Assembly: GCA_963799425.1 (NCBI GenBank)
Contig: CAWCXA010000016.1
Span: 1-64,000, forward strand
DNA length: 64,000 bases
Direction of reading: 5' to 3'
Source: CAVWSM01 sp963799425
GTDB taxonomy: Bacteria > Actinomycetota > Actinomycetes > Jiangellales > Jiangellaceae
Shown: piece by piece, positions 35,891 to 44,312 of the stretch
How the letters are laid out: each line of letters begins with the position of its first letter
How positions within the stretch are numbered: the first letter of the stretch is position 1
Program-made: the position numbers and the translations under genes
Notes under the pieces: generated by a model
Database searches by the model: none
What the model was told of the DNA's origin: nothing
The model's input: the letters and a program-made list of their open reading frames with translations, nothing else

Positions 35891-37204
35891 ATGCGAATCA
35901 CGGTCATAGGTACCGGTTATCTGGGCGCCACGCACGCGGCGTGCATGGCTGAGCTCGGTTTCGACGTCCTGGGCGTTGACGTGGACGGGGCCAAGATCGA
36001 AGCGCTGAGTCAGGGGACGGTGCCCTTTTACGAGCCTGGCCTAGAGCCGGTGCTCCGCAAGCACGTCGAGTCCGGTCGGCTGCGGTTCACGACCTCACAT
36101 GCCGAGGCGGCCACGTTCGGCAACGTCCACTTCATCGCGGCGGGGACGCCGCAGCAGCGCAACTCACTCGCCGCCGACCTCACGTACGTCAACGCCGCGG
36201 TGGATTCGCTTGCCCCGCACCTTGGGCGTGAGTGCCTCGTCGTGGGCAAGTCCACCGTCCCCGTCGGCACCGCCGATGCCCTAGCGGCACGCCTCACCTG
36301 GATCGCCCCCGCCGGCGACGCCGTGCACCTGGCCTGGAACCCGGAATTCCTCCGCGAGGGATACGCCGTGGAAGACACGATCGCCCCCGACCGGCTCGTG
36401 TTCGGGGTCACCGACGACTGGTCGGAGCGGGTGCTCCGCGAGGTCTACGCCACGCCCCTCGCCAACGGCACGCCGGTGGTCATCACCGATCTGCCCACCG
36501 CCGAGCTCGTCAAGGTCAGTGCCAACGCGTTCCTGGCCACCAAGATCTCCTTCATCAACGCCGTGTCGGAGATCTGCGACGTCACCGGCGCCGACGTGAC
36601 CAAGCTCGCCGACGCGATCGGATACGACAAGCGCATCGGCCGGGCATTCCTCAACGCTGGCGTCGGCTTCGGCGGCGGCTGCCTGCCCAAGGACATCCGC
36701 GCATTCATGGCCCGCGCCGGCGAGCTCGGCGCTCCCGACGCGGTCGGGCTCCTCGGCGAAGTCGACGCGATCAACATGCGCCGGCGCAACCGCGTGCTGC
36801 AGGTAGCCCGCGAGCTCGCAGGCGGCTCGTTCCTCGGCAAGCACGTCGCCGTCCTCGGCGCCGCGTTCAAGCCCGACTCTGACGACATCCGCGACTCCCC
36901 CGCGCTCAACGTCGCCGGCCAGATCCAACTGCAGGGCGGACATGTGAGCGTGTACGACCCCAAGGCGATGCCCAACGCGTCCCGGATGTTCCCCACCCTC
37001 GAGTACGCGACGTCCACCTTCGACGCCTGCCACGGCGCCGACGTCGTCCTGCACCTCACCGAGTGGCCGGAGTTCCGCGCCCTCGACCCGGCCGCCCTCG
37101 CCGAGGTCGTACGGGCCCCACGCGTCGTCGACGGCCGCAACTGCCTAGACGCCGACGCATGGCGGGCCGCCGGCTGGACCTATCGCGGCATGGGCCGACC
37201 ATAG
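35891..37204 (+). CDS. ugd: UDP-glucose 6-dehydrogenase
   Basis: 437-residue nucleotide-sugar dehydrogenase, oxidising UDP-glucose to UDP-glucuronate with two NAD+. ITVIGTGYLGATHAACMAEL is the NAD-binding fold; FYEPGLEPVL, WNPEFLREGYAVEDTIAPDR and NAFLATKISFINAVSEICD are substrate-site blocks. GVGFGGGCLPKDIRA carries the catalytic cysteine, and AFKPDSDDIRDSPAL the C-terminal domain. GAAGGAGTCCTC precedes the ATG. GDP-mannose dehydrogenase is the alternative, but the lack of its sequence features and the Y-E-P-G-L segment favour UDP-glucose. Confidence 0.93.
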   Translation: MRITVIGTGYLGATHAACMAELGFDVLGVDVDGAKIEALSQGTVPFYEPGLEPVLRKHVESGRLRFTTSHAEAATFGNVHFIAAGTPQQRNSLAADLTYVNAAVDSLAPHLGRECLVVGKSTVPVGTADALAARLTWIAPAGDAVHLAWNPEFLREGYAVEDTIAPDRLVFGVTDDWSERVLREVYATPLANGTPVVITDLPTAELVKVSANAFLATKISFINAVSEICDVTGADVTKLADAIGYDKRIGRAFLNAGVGFGGGCLPKDIRAFMARAGELGAPDAVGLLGEVDAINMRRRNRVLQVARELAGGSFLGKHVAVLGAAFKPDSDDIRDSPALNVAGQIQLQGGHVSVYDPKAMPNASRMFPTLEYATSTFDACHGADVVLHLTEWPEFRALDPAALAEVVRAPRVVDGRNCLDADAWRAAGWTYRGMGRP

Positions 37205-37270
37205 CCAGGAGGCACGCGGCGACATCGCTCGGCATCGAAACCGACTTGCTTGGTAGGTCCGCGCGCGACC

Positions 37271-37650
37271 CTAGGCGAACTCCAGCACGTGCCCTGCTGC
37301 GAGCCGATTGATGCCCCTGAAGAATGTCCGCTCACCTGGCACGTAGCGCACGTTCATCGAGAGATGCAGGCTCGCCTCATCCATCTCGGCCGATACAACA
37401 CCGCTCGCAAGGATCGCCTTGGCCTCGAAGCTTAATGGAAGCAACCCGTTGCGGACGGCATGGGCGACCGGCTTGACACCCAGCGGATCGCGTACGACAA
37501 GCAGGCGGCCCATCCTTGCCCGGTCGTAAAGCGCAAAGGCGAAGATGCCGTTGAGCCGCTCGATGAGCCCATCCCGTCGTCTTCGTAGAGGTGTGGCAGC
37601 ACCTCCGTGTCGCCGTGGGTCTCCAGCCGATGCCCCTAGCGAGCACCAAC
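37271..37650 (-). pseudogene. Asparagine synthase (glutamine-hydrolysing) remnant
   Basis: Internal piece of the N-terminal glutaminase domain of an AsnB-like enzyme. Visible blocks are ETHGDTEVLPHLYEDDG, GLIERLNGIFAFALYDRA, VVRDPLGVKPV, RYVPGERTFFRGINRLAAGH and LEFA. The N-terminal catalytic Cys and the whole C-terminal synthetase domain are missing, and a one-base shift near 37577 separates the first two blocks. It is not functional. Such AsnB-like genes often sit in surface-polysaccharide clusters, so this is a relic of an older cluster arrangement. Confidence 0.8.
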
Positions 37651-37824
37651 CCCACGCAGCTCCGCTGAGCTGAGCGGTCAAGCGGGGCAGCCCGACGAAG
37701 GTGGATACCGCCTGACGGCGCCAGCAGGCAAGGTCTACGTACCCGGGCCGACGCCCGTCCAGTGGTCGACGCCGGCGTCAGCCGGCGCCGCTGGGCGAAC
37801 CGCGTGGTCGCGGCGGCCGGCTAG

Positions 37825-37830
37825 TAGCCT
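37825..37830 (+). promoter_or_regulatory. Putative -10 box for the GMD remnant and FkbM gene
   Basis: TAGCCT lies 54 bases before the ATG of the GMD remnant. A GAACGAGGAG ribosome binding site follows, so transcription and translation signals ahead of the deleted gene appear intact and could still serve the overlapping FkbM gene. Confidence 0.35.
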
Positions 37831-37883
37831 GTGCGGGTCCCAGCCACGCCGGCAGGACGACGCCCAGCGTGAACGAGGAGTCC

Positions 37884-38228
37884 ATGCCACGCGCACCCAT
37901 CACCGGACAAGACGGTGTCTACCTGTCCGAGCTGCTGCTGAGCAAGAACTACGAGGTCTTCGGCCTCATCCGCGGTCAGAACAGTCCCAAGCGAGCGGAC
38001 GTCGAGTCCACGGTTCCGGAGGTCAGGCTGCTCAACGGAGACCTCATTGACCAGTCGAGTCTGATCGGCGCGTTCGAGGCGGCACAGCAGGACGAGGTGA
38101 ACCTCCTCAGAGACCCGACCGAAGCCCGCGAGAGGCTCGGCTGGAAGCCCCAACTGTCGTTCGCCGAACTAGTCGCGATGATGGTCGACTCCGGCCCCGC
38201 CGAGCAGCGCGCACTGGCCGGGAAGTGA
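37884..38228 (+). pseudogene. GDP-mannose 4,6-dehydratase with internal deletions
   Basis: In-frame remnant of a GMD of about 330 residues reduced to 114. The N terminus (MPRA, ITGQDGVYLSELLLSK, YEVFGLIRGQNSPKRAD) and the C terminus (DPTEARERLGWKPQLSF, AELVAMMVDS) are good GMD sequence. Everything between QQDEV and the last 40 residues is absent, including the catalytic YxxxK. One of the paired ITG units of the NAD-binding loop (normally LITGITGQDG) is also lost. Two in-frame deletions left an open frame that still reaches a stop overlapping the FkbM start as GTGA. It has no plausible dehydratase activity. Confidence 0.8.
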
Positions 38229-38971
38229 CGGAACTGAGCATGGGACTGATCCAGAATCTCGCCAAGCGGATGCAGGGCGTCGACGCTCTGGTGCCCCTGC
38301 GCTGGCGGGTGCCGTTCCGCTACCGCGCCCAGCGCATGGTAGGCGCGCTCGAGCCGGAGATGATCCTGCTGCCGCGGCTGGTCCCCCACGACAAGCTGGC
38401 AGTGGACATCGGCGGCAACCGCGGCACCTACGCCTACGCGCTGTCCCAGCTCGCCCGCCAGGTGGTGAGCTTCGAGCCGGTACCGGCGTGCACCCGCTTG
38501 CTCACGGCATGGTCGCGCCACACGTCCAACGTAGCGATCCACGAGTGCGGGCTGGGCGACCACGAGGACACGCTGATCCTGCACATCCCGCGCCTTAAGG
38601 GCTCGCTCACCACCACCAGGGCGTCGTTCTCACGGGTCGACGGCGACGGTGTCGACCTGTCCGTCCAGATCAGGACGTTGGACCAGTTCGGGCTGCAGGA
38701 CGTAGGCTTCGTGAAGATCGACGTGGAGGGCTTCGAGTTCTCCACGCTGCAGGGCGCTCGTACGACGCTCGAACGCTGGCGGCCGAACCTGCTCATCGAG
38801 ATCGACGCCCAGGCCCAGAGCGCTGAGGACTTCGCGCGCACCTTCGACTTCATGCACGAGCTCGGATACGAGGCCCACTACCTCGAGGACGAGGCCCTGC
38901 AACCCTGCGATGCCAGCGTGCAGGTGAAGGTGCCTCCGGTGACCAACTACGTCTTCCTGCCGAGGTCCTGA
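38225..38971 (+). CDS. FkbM family methyltransferase
   Basis: 248-residue SAM methyltransferase of the FkbM type, which O-methylates sugars or polyketides. KLAVDIGGNRGTYAYALSQL is SAM motif I and VVSFEPVPACTRLL motif II. FVKIDVEGFEFSTLQGARTT is the FkbM signature (VKIDVEGxE), followed by RPNLLIEI. The GTG start overlaps the stop of the GMD remnant as GTGA; ATG at 38240 (MGLIQNL) is an alternative. Its expression seems to depend on the signals of the deleted gmd gene. Confidence 0.87.
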   Translation: MTELSMGLIQNLAKRMQGVDALVPLRWRVPFRYRAQRMVGALEPEMILLPRLVPHDKLAVDIGGNRGTYAYALSQLARQVVSFEPVPACTRLLTAWSRHTSNVAIHECGLGDHEDTLILHIPRLKGSLTTTRASFSRVDGDGVDLSVQIRTLDQFGLQDVGFVKIDVEGFEFSTLQGARTTLERWRPNLLIEIDAQAQSAEDFARTFDFMHELGYEAHYLEDEALQPCDASVQVKVPPVTNYVFLPRS

Positions 38972-38992
38972 CGGGCGACAGCGCGGCCGCGA

Positions 38993-40244
38993 TTAGGCCT
39001 GCACCGTGACCACCTCCAGCTCCGGCAACGGGAAAATCAGCGCGACCCCGTCGAGGCTCGGGTTGGACACGAAGAACTGGCGGAAGTGCCACGGCAACAC
39101 CAGCAAGTAGTCCGGCTGCTGCTCGAGCAGGTCTTTCTCGGACACGATCGGCAGCAAGGTGCCCGGCGTGTACGCGCCGAACTTTTCATCGTTGACCTCG
39201 CCGACTGCGAACACGTCCTGCTCGGTGATGCCGCAGAACTGCAGCAAAACGTTGCCCTTGGTCGATGCGCCCAGTGCCGCGACTGTCTTGCCCTCGGACT
39301 TGGCCATAGCGAGGAAGGTGAGCAGCGCCTCGCGGGATTCGGCCACCCGCTCCGCGAACGCCTCGTACGGCGCCAGCGTGTCCAGCCCCAGCTGCTGCTC
39401 GCGCTCCAGGATCTCCGACACGGAAGGCGCGATGTCGCTCGGCGAGTCCGACTTCTGCACCGTCACCGAGAAGCTGCCACCATTGATGTCGTTGAACTCG
39501 ACGTCGACGATGCGGAACCCGACCCGCTCGGCCATCCACTGGATCTGTGCCAGCGCATAGAACTCCAAATGCTCCTGACAGACCGTGTCATAGGCGTTGA
39601 CCTCGAGCATCGTGGGCATGTAGCTCTGCTCGAATACCCAAATCCCGCCGTCGGCGAGGATCTCGTGCACCTCATGCATGAACTCCATCGGTGCCTCGAG
39701 GTCGTAGAACATCGCGAACGACGTGACTACTCGGGGCTTTGCTTCGGGGAACCTCTCGCGGAGGCCCCGCCCCGAGAAGAAGTCCTCGATCAGCGTGACG
39801 TGGTCGGGGTAGTAGTGCCGGAACTTCCCGGCGCTCGGGTCCATGCCGACCAGCCTCAGCCCGAGGTCCTGCGGGTAGGCACGCAGCGTGGTGGCGTCGT
39901 TGCTGCCGATGTCGAGCACGATATCGCCGGGCTGCAGTGACACCATGCTGACGATTCGCTGAACCTTTGCCTCCAGGTGACGCACCATGCTCGCGTTCAG
40001 GCCGGAGCGATAACCGTAGTTGTCGCCGTACATCTCCGCGAGGCTCGTAGGTGTGCTCGAGTTGCACCAGGCCGCACCCAGACCGGGCGTCGCACTTCAC
40101 TAGCCGGAGCGGCCCGACGGTGACCTCCTGGTCGCGGTTGCGGGGGAACACGCCGGTCAGCGCCTGTTCACCCAGATCGAGCACGCGCATCAAGTCGGTG
40201 CTGCCGCAGATTCGGCACTTGTCGATTCTTCTAGCGTGGATCAT
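38993..40244 (-). CDS. Sugar C-methyltransferase (zinc-binding, three-domain type), one frameshift
   Basis: About 417 residues of the NDP-sugar C-methyltransferase type (methyltransf_13/12/14, TylC3-like). The N terminus is a zinc-binding domain with CRICGSTDLMRVLDLGEQ and a CxxxxGCGLVQL segment. The SAM domain shows DIVLDIGSNDATTLRAYP and FAMFYDLEAPMEFMHEVHEI, then VFEQSYMPTMLEVNAYDTVCQEHLEFYA-region residues typical of the family (read in two parts). The C-terminal domain has LGASTKGNVLLQF and LPWHFRQFF. An extra C near 40048 breaks HTYEP from EMYGDNYGYRSGLN. The ATG overlaps the upstream dehydratase stop by 14 bases. It likely makes a branched deoxysugar. Confidence 0.83.
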
Positions 40245-41229
40245 TACTGGCTCCATCGTCCGTTGCGGCCTGCTGGCGCAGCAGCAGCAGGTCATGTTCC
40301 ACCATCTCGTGCATCAGGGTCTTCAGATCGACCTCCGGCGCCCACTTCAGCAGGCTGCGCGCCTTGCCGATGTCGCCGACCAGCGGCACCGGCTCCGGGG
40401 GGCGGTACGCCGCGGGGTTCATGCCGACGTACTCCGTGTAGTCGAGGCCCACGTGCTCGAAGGCGAACAGGCACAGGTCACGAACGCTGTGGCTGATGCC
40501 GGTGGCGATGACGTAGTCCTGCGGCGCATCCGCCTGCAGCATCAGCCACATCGCGCGCACATGGTCACCGGCGAAACCCCAGTCGCGGCGCGCCTCCAGG
40601 TCGCCGAGCAGCAGGCGGTCGGCCAGCCCGAGGCTGATCGCGGCCGCGCCGCGGCTGATCTCGCGGCTCACGAAGCCGGGGCCGCGCCGAACGCTTTCGT
40701 GGTTGAACAAGATGGCCGAGCACGCGAACAGGCCGTAGCGGTCGCGGCTGAGGGTGACAATGTTGTCCGCGTATAGCTTGGCAGCGCCGTACGGGCTACG
40801 CGGGTCGCGCCGCGCGAACTCGTCCTGGGGCGACCGTGCCGGCCGGCCGAACACTTCGCTGCTGGAGGCCTGGACCATTCGCGCCTCGGGGCAGATCCGA
40901 CGGATCGCGTCGAGCAGCCGCACGACCGCCAGGCCGTTCACCTCGCCGATGCCGACCGGGTCGGTCCACATACCCTCCCCCGACGTGAACGCGGCGAAGT
41001 TGTACACCTCGTCAGGGCGGACCTCGTCGATGATGCGGTCGGTCGACGCCTGGTCCAAGCCGTCCCACTCGACCCAGGCATCGATGGACACTGCATCAGA
41101 GCCGGCCTTGCCCGAGCCGGGCCGCGTGGACCCGACGACGAAGTAGCCCTTCGGCTTCAGCAGTTCGGCCATGAGGCTGCCGTCCTGGCCGCTGCAGCCG
41201 GTCACCAGGGCAGTACTCGGCGCGGACAT
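40231..41229 (-). CDS. GDP-mannose 4,6-dehydratase-like NAD-dependent epimerase/dehydratase
   Basis: 332-residue extended SDR related to GMD. ALVTGCSGQDGSLMAELL is the NAD-binding loop, EVYNFAAFTSGEGMW a GMD-like segment, VQASSSEVFGRPA and SPYGAAKLYADNIV carry the catalytic Ser/Thr and YxxxK, and FNHESVRRGPGFVSREI is the substrate loop. It is more diverged than the adjacent gmd, so it may act on the next intermediate or a different GDP-hexose. It lies 24 bases downstream of gmd and overlaps the C-methyltransferase gene. ATG at 41229 is preferred over the GTG immediately before it. Confidence 0.8.
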   Translation of the reverse strand: MSAPSTALVTGCSGQDGSLMAELLKPKGYFVVGSTRPGSGKAGSDAVSIDAWVEWDGLDQASTDRIIDEVRPDEVYNFAAFTSGEGMWTDPVGIGEVNGLAVVRLLDAIRRICPEARMVQASSSEVFGRPARSPQDEFARRDPRSPYGAAKLYADNIVTLSRDRYGLFACSAILFNHESVRRGPGFVSREISRGAAAISLGLADRLLLGDLEARRDWGFAGDHVRAMWLMLQADAPQDYVIATGISHSVRDLCLFAFEHVGLDYTEYVGMNPAAYRPPEPVPLVGDIGKARSLLKWAPEVDLKTLMHEMVEHDLLLLRQQAATDDGASNDPR

Positions 41230-41253
41230 CACGCGTGCCTCCGACGCAAGGGG

Positions 41254-42336
41254 TCAGACATCGTCCAGATCAGCCTCGTACCCGTGCCGCAAGACCAGCT
41301 CTTCGCGCCGGGCGATGGCGACGTCGGCCTCGACCATCTCGCGGACCAGATCGTCGAACGACGTGGTCGGCTGCCACCCGAGCTTCTCGCGCGCCTTGTC
41401 CGGATCACCGATCAGCGAGCTGACCTCCGCCGGCCGGAAGTAGCGCGGGTCCACCTGCACGATGCAGCGGCCGTCGGCGTCGTATCCTTTCTCCTCCAGG
41501 CCGCTGCCTTCCCAGCGCATACCCAGGCCGAGCTCCTCAGCCACCGCGGTTGCGAACTGGCGCACGCTGTATTGCACTCCGGTGGCGATCACGTAGTCCT
41601 CGGGAGTCGCCTGCTGAAGCATCAGCCACTGCATCTCCACGTAGTCGCGCGCATGGCCCCAGTCGCGTAGCGCGTCCAGGTTGCCGAGGTACACAGAATC
41701 CTGGAGGCCGAGCTTGATGCGAGACAGCCCGCGGGTGATCTTCCGAGTGACAAAGTTCTCGCCGCGCACCGGCGACTCGTGGTTGAAGAGGATGCCGTTG
41801 CAGGCGTACATGCCGTACGCCTCGCGGTAGTTGACGGTGATCCAGTAGGCGTACAGCTTCGCCACAGCGTACGGCGAGCGCGGGTGGAATGGCGTCGTCT
41901 CGTTCTGTGGCGTGGCCTTCACCAGGCCGTACATCTCCGAGGTGGACGCCTGGTAGAAGCGGGTCTTGTCCCGCAGGCCGAGGATCCGCAACGCCTCGAG
42001 CAACCGGAGCGTGCCGAGCGCATTGACATCCCCGGTGTACTCGGGCTGCTCGAACGAGACTGCCACATGGCTCTGCGCGGCCAGGTTGTAGATCTCGTCC
42101 GGCTGAGTCTGCTGGATGATCCGAGTCAGGTTCGAGGCGTCGTTGAGATCGCCGTGGTGCAGGAAGAAGCGGACACCCTCCTCGTGCGGGTCGCGGTAGA
42201 GATGGTCGACCCGCTTCGTGTTGAACGACGAAGCCCTGCGCTTGATGCCGTGCACCTCATAGCCCTTGTCCAGCAGGAACTTGGCCAGATACGCGCCGTC
42301 CTGGCCGGTGACGCCAGTGATAAGTGCGGTCTTCAT
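41254..42336 (-). CDS. gmd: GDP-mannose 4,6-dehydratase
   Basis: 360-residue canonical GMD converting GDP-mannose to GDP-4-keto-6-deoxymannose, precursor of fucose, rhamnose and related deoxysugars. Motifs: TALITGVTGQDGAYLAKFL, HGIKRRASSFNTKRVDHLY, HHGDLNDASNLTRIIQQTQP, YQASTSEMYGLV, SPYAVAKLYAYWITVNYREA (YxxxK), FNHESPVRGENFVTRKITRG. The ATG follows GATGAAGGA. The GDP-mannose supply could come from the manB-like gene at 6642. It starts a minus-strand unit gmd, gmd-like, C-methyltransferase. It is the intact counterpart of the remnant at 37884 but not a close copy of it. Confidence 0.95.
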   Translation of the reverse strand: MKTALITGVTGQDGAYLAKFLLDKGYEVHGIKRRASSFNTKRVDHLYRDPHEEGVRFFLHHGDLNDASNLTRIIQQTQPDEIYNLAAQSHVAVSFEQPEYTGDVNALGTLRLLEALRILGLRDKTRFYQASTSEMYGLVKATPQNETTPFHPRSPYAVAKLYAYWITVNYREAYGMYACNGILFNHESPVRGENFVTRKITRGLSRIKLGLQDSVYLGNLDALRDWGHARDYVEMQWLMLQQATPEDYVIATGVQYSVRQFATAVAEELGLGMRWEGSGLEEKGYDADGRCIVQVDPRYFRPAEVSSLIGDPDKAREKLGWQPTTSFDDLVREMVEADVAIARREELVLRHGYEADLDDV

Positions 42337-42596
42337 TCCTTCATCCTGTGTGTCGCATACGCCTGACATGTGCGAGCGCCATCGTTGCAGCCCGCACCGG
42401 GACCCGCTGTGGCCGGGGTGCCGGCCATGGCACTGCTTCTCGAGTCGCCCGTTCCGACGGGTAGTCTCCGCCAGCAAAGCTCGAGACCGAACAGAGGGGT
42501 AGCCGTCGTGGCCGAGGTCCTCGTAGTGGCCGAACTCTTGGACGGCGAGTACGCCGTTCGTGCCGCCAGGGCTCTCAGCGCAGAGGCGGTCGCGTG

Positions 42597-43712
42597 ATGG
42601 TTGGCTCGCCCGACCGGCCCCGCATCGCGGTCGTCGGACCACTGCTGCCCTACCGCGGCGGCATCGCGCAGTACAACACGCTGCTGGCCCGCGCCTTTGC
42701 CGAGCAGGGAGACGACGCCCTGTTCGTCTCCTTCTCCCGTCAGTACCCGCGCTGGCTCTATCCGGGCAAGAGCGACATCGACCTGCCGAACGCCGATCAC
42801 CGCGAGCCAGGGGCGCTGTACCTGATCGACTCCCTGAATCCGCTGACGTGGTGGAAGGCTGTACGGGTGATCGAGCGGCAGGGCGTGCAGGTCGCCGTCT
42901 TCAACTGGTGGACTGTGTTCTGGGCGCCGTGCTTCATCGCGATGACCTGGCTGCTGAGGCGGCGCGGCGTCCGCACGGCGTTAATCTGCCATAACTTGGT
43001 CGACCACGAGGCCAACGGGGTGAAAGCGGCGATCTCCCGCTACTTCATTGGGATGGCCGGCGGGTATCTGGTGCACTCGCGCGGGCAGGCAGAGACGCTG
43101 CGGCACGAGCAGCCAGGCAAGCCGGTGGAGGCGCATCCGATCCCGACCTTCGGCCACTACCCGCCGCCGCGCGGCACGCTCGCCAAGCGCGGGCGCCTCG
43201 AGCTGCTGTTCTTCGGCTTCATCCGGCCCTATAAGGGGCTCGACGTCCTGCTCGAGGCGCTGCGCATCGCTGGTGACCACAACGTCTACCTGACTGTCAT
43301 CGGTGAGCACTGGGGAGACCCGTCCGAGCTGGTGCGGAAGTACGCGGATCACCCGAACGTGGAGCTGCGTCTGGAGTACGTCGATGACGCTGAAGCGGCT
43401 GAGTACTTCGCTAGAGCGGACTTCGTCGTACTGCCCTACCTCGCTCCCACGCCGAGCGCGGTGGTCGCGCTGGCCTACCACTACGACGTGCCGGTGATCG
43501 CCTCGGACGTCGCCGGGCTGGACGACGTGGTGATCGACGGGCAGACCGGGCTGCTCGTACCGCACGGGGATCCCGACGCGCTCGCCAAGGCGCTGAGCGT
43601 GGCCAACCGCGAAGGCGCGCACGAACTCGCCGTCGGCGTCAACCAGTACAAGGCCGCGCACGGTTGGGACGCAATCTGTGCTCGATTGCGGGTGCTTGCG
43701 GATGGTCGCTGA
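42597..43712 (+). CDS. Glycosyltransferase family 4
   Basis: 371-residue GT-B transferase. IAVVGPLLPYRGGIAQYNTL is the N-terminal glycine-rich acceptor loop; LLFFGFIRPYKGLDVLLEAL and ADFVVLPYLAPTPSAVVALA give the donor-binding domain. The usual E(x7)E is altered (first Glu position reads as Pro-Thr-Pro-Ser), as in some GT4 subgroups. GTG directly before the ATG is also possible. The stop is 22 bases from the stop of the convergent methyltransferase gene. A TAGTCT hexamer at 42462-42467 may be its -10. The remaining upstream sequence 42337-42596 has only a short frame beginning VAEVLVVAELLDGE. Confidence 0.87.
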   Translation: MVGSPDRPRIAVVGPLLPYRGGIAQYNTLLARAFAEQGDDALFVSFSRQYPRWLYPGKSDIDLPNADHREPGALYLIDSLNPLTWWKAVRVIERQGVQVAVFNWWTVFWAPCFIAMTWLLRRRGVRTALICHNLVDHEANGVKAAISRYFIGMAGGYLVHSRGQAETLRHEQPGKPVEAHPIPTFGHYPPPRGTLAKRGRLELLFFGFIRPYKGLDVLLEALRIAGDHNVYLTVIGEHWGDPSELVRKYADHPNVELRLEYVDDAEAAEYFARADFVVLPYLAPTPSAVVALAYHYDVPVIASDVAGLDDVVIDGQTGLLVPHGDPDALAKALSVANREGAHELAVGVNQYKAAHGWDAICARLRVLADGR

Positions 43713-43733
43713 CTCCAGCAGACCCGAGAGGCG

Positions 43734-44312
43734 TCAGCCCTGACCGCGCCCGAGCACGAACAGCTGGTTCGCTCCGAACAGGAAGCGCCGGTACGCCTCG
43801 ACCACTAAGCCGCTCGGGGCACCCAGCTGGCTCATCTGCTTCCTGTCGATGAGGTCCTCGTGGTCGTCGTGCGCGTGGTTGCTGAATAGGCCAACCTTCG
43901 CTCCGACGGTGTGGATCCACTCGAACTTCGGGTGCGGCGTCGTGAGCACGATCTGGCCGCCGGGAGCGAGCACCTCCGCCCACTGCGCGAGAAGTGTGCC
44001 AGGGTCGTCGATGTGTTCGATCAAGGCAAACGCGGCCACCGTGTCGAACTTCTCGCCTTCCGGTAGCTCGGTCACGAACCTGTAGTCCGGGTGGGCCTCA
44101 CGGGCCGCCGCGATGGACTCGGCGTCGATCTCGACGCCCAGGTAGTCATCTGGCCTGCAGTACTGCGTGAGCACGCCACGGTGGGAGCCGAAGTCCAGCA
44201 CCCGCCCACGCAGGTATGGAACCCCGATCTCGAGGCGGCGGCGTTGCAGCCACATCGAGAGCGATCCACCGCGCTCGTCGTAGCCCTCGGGCTTGATGCT
44301 AATGACGTTCAC
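43734..44312 (-). CDS. Class I SAM-dependent methyltransferase
   Basis: 192-residue methyltransferase with GRVLDFGSHRGVLTQYC (motif I), YLGVEIDAESIAAA (acidic motif II), FDTVAAFALIEHIDDPGTLL and LAPGGQIVLTTPHPKFEW. The HPKFEWIHTVGAKVGLFSNH segment after motif III is typical of the ubiE-like proteins in polysaccharide clusters. The GTG start overlaps the stop of the flippase-like gene as GTGA, so the two are co-translated. The substrate is probably a lipid-linked sugar; nothing in the sequence specifies it. Confidence 0.82.
   Translation of the reverse strand: MNVISIKPEGYDERGGSLSMWLQRRRLEIGVPYLRGRVLDFGSHRGVLTQYCRPDDYLGVEIDAESIAAAREAHPDYRFVTELPEGEKFDTVAAFALIEHIDDPGTLLAQWAEVLAPGGQIVLTTPHPKFEWIHTVGAKVGLFSNHAHDDHEDLIDRKQMSQLGAPSGLVVEAYRRFLFGANQLFVLGRGQG

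Noticed and set aside
42508..42596. Short frame beginning VAEVLVVAELLDGE, similar to the N terminus of electron-transfer flavoprotein alpha
   Set aside because: Only about 15 residues resemble EtfA and nothing follows; chance similarity cannot be excluded.
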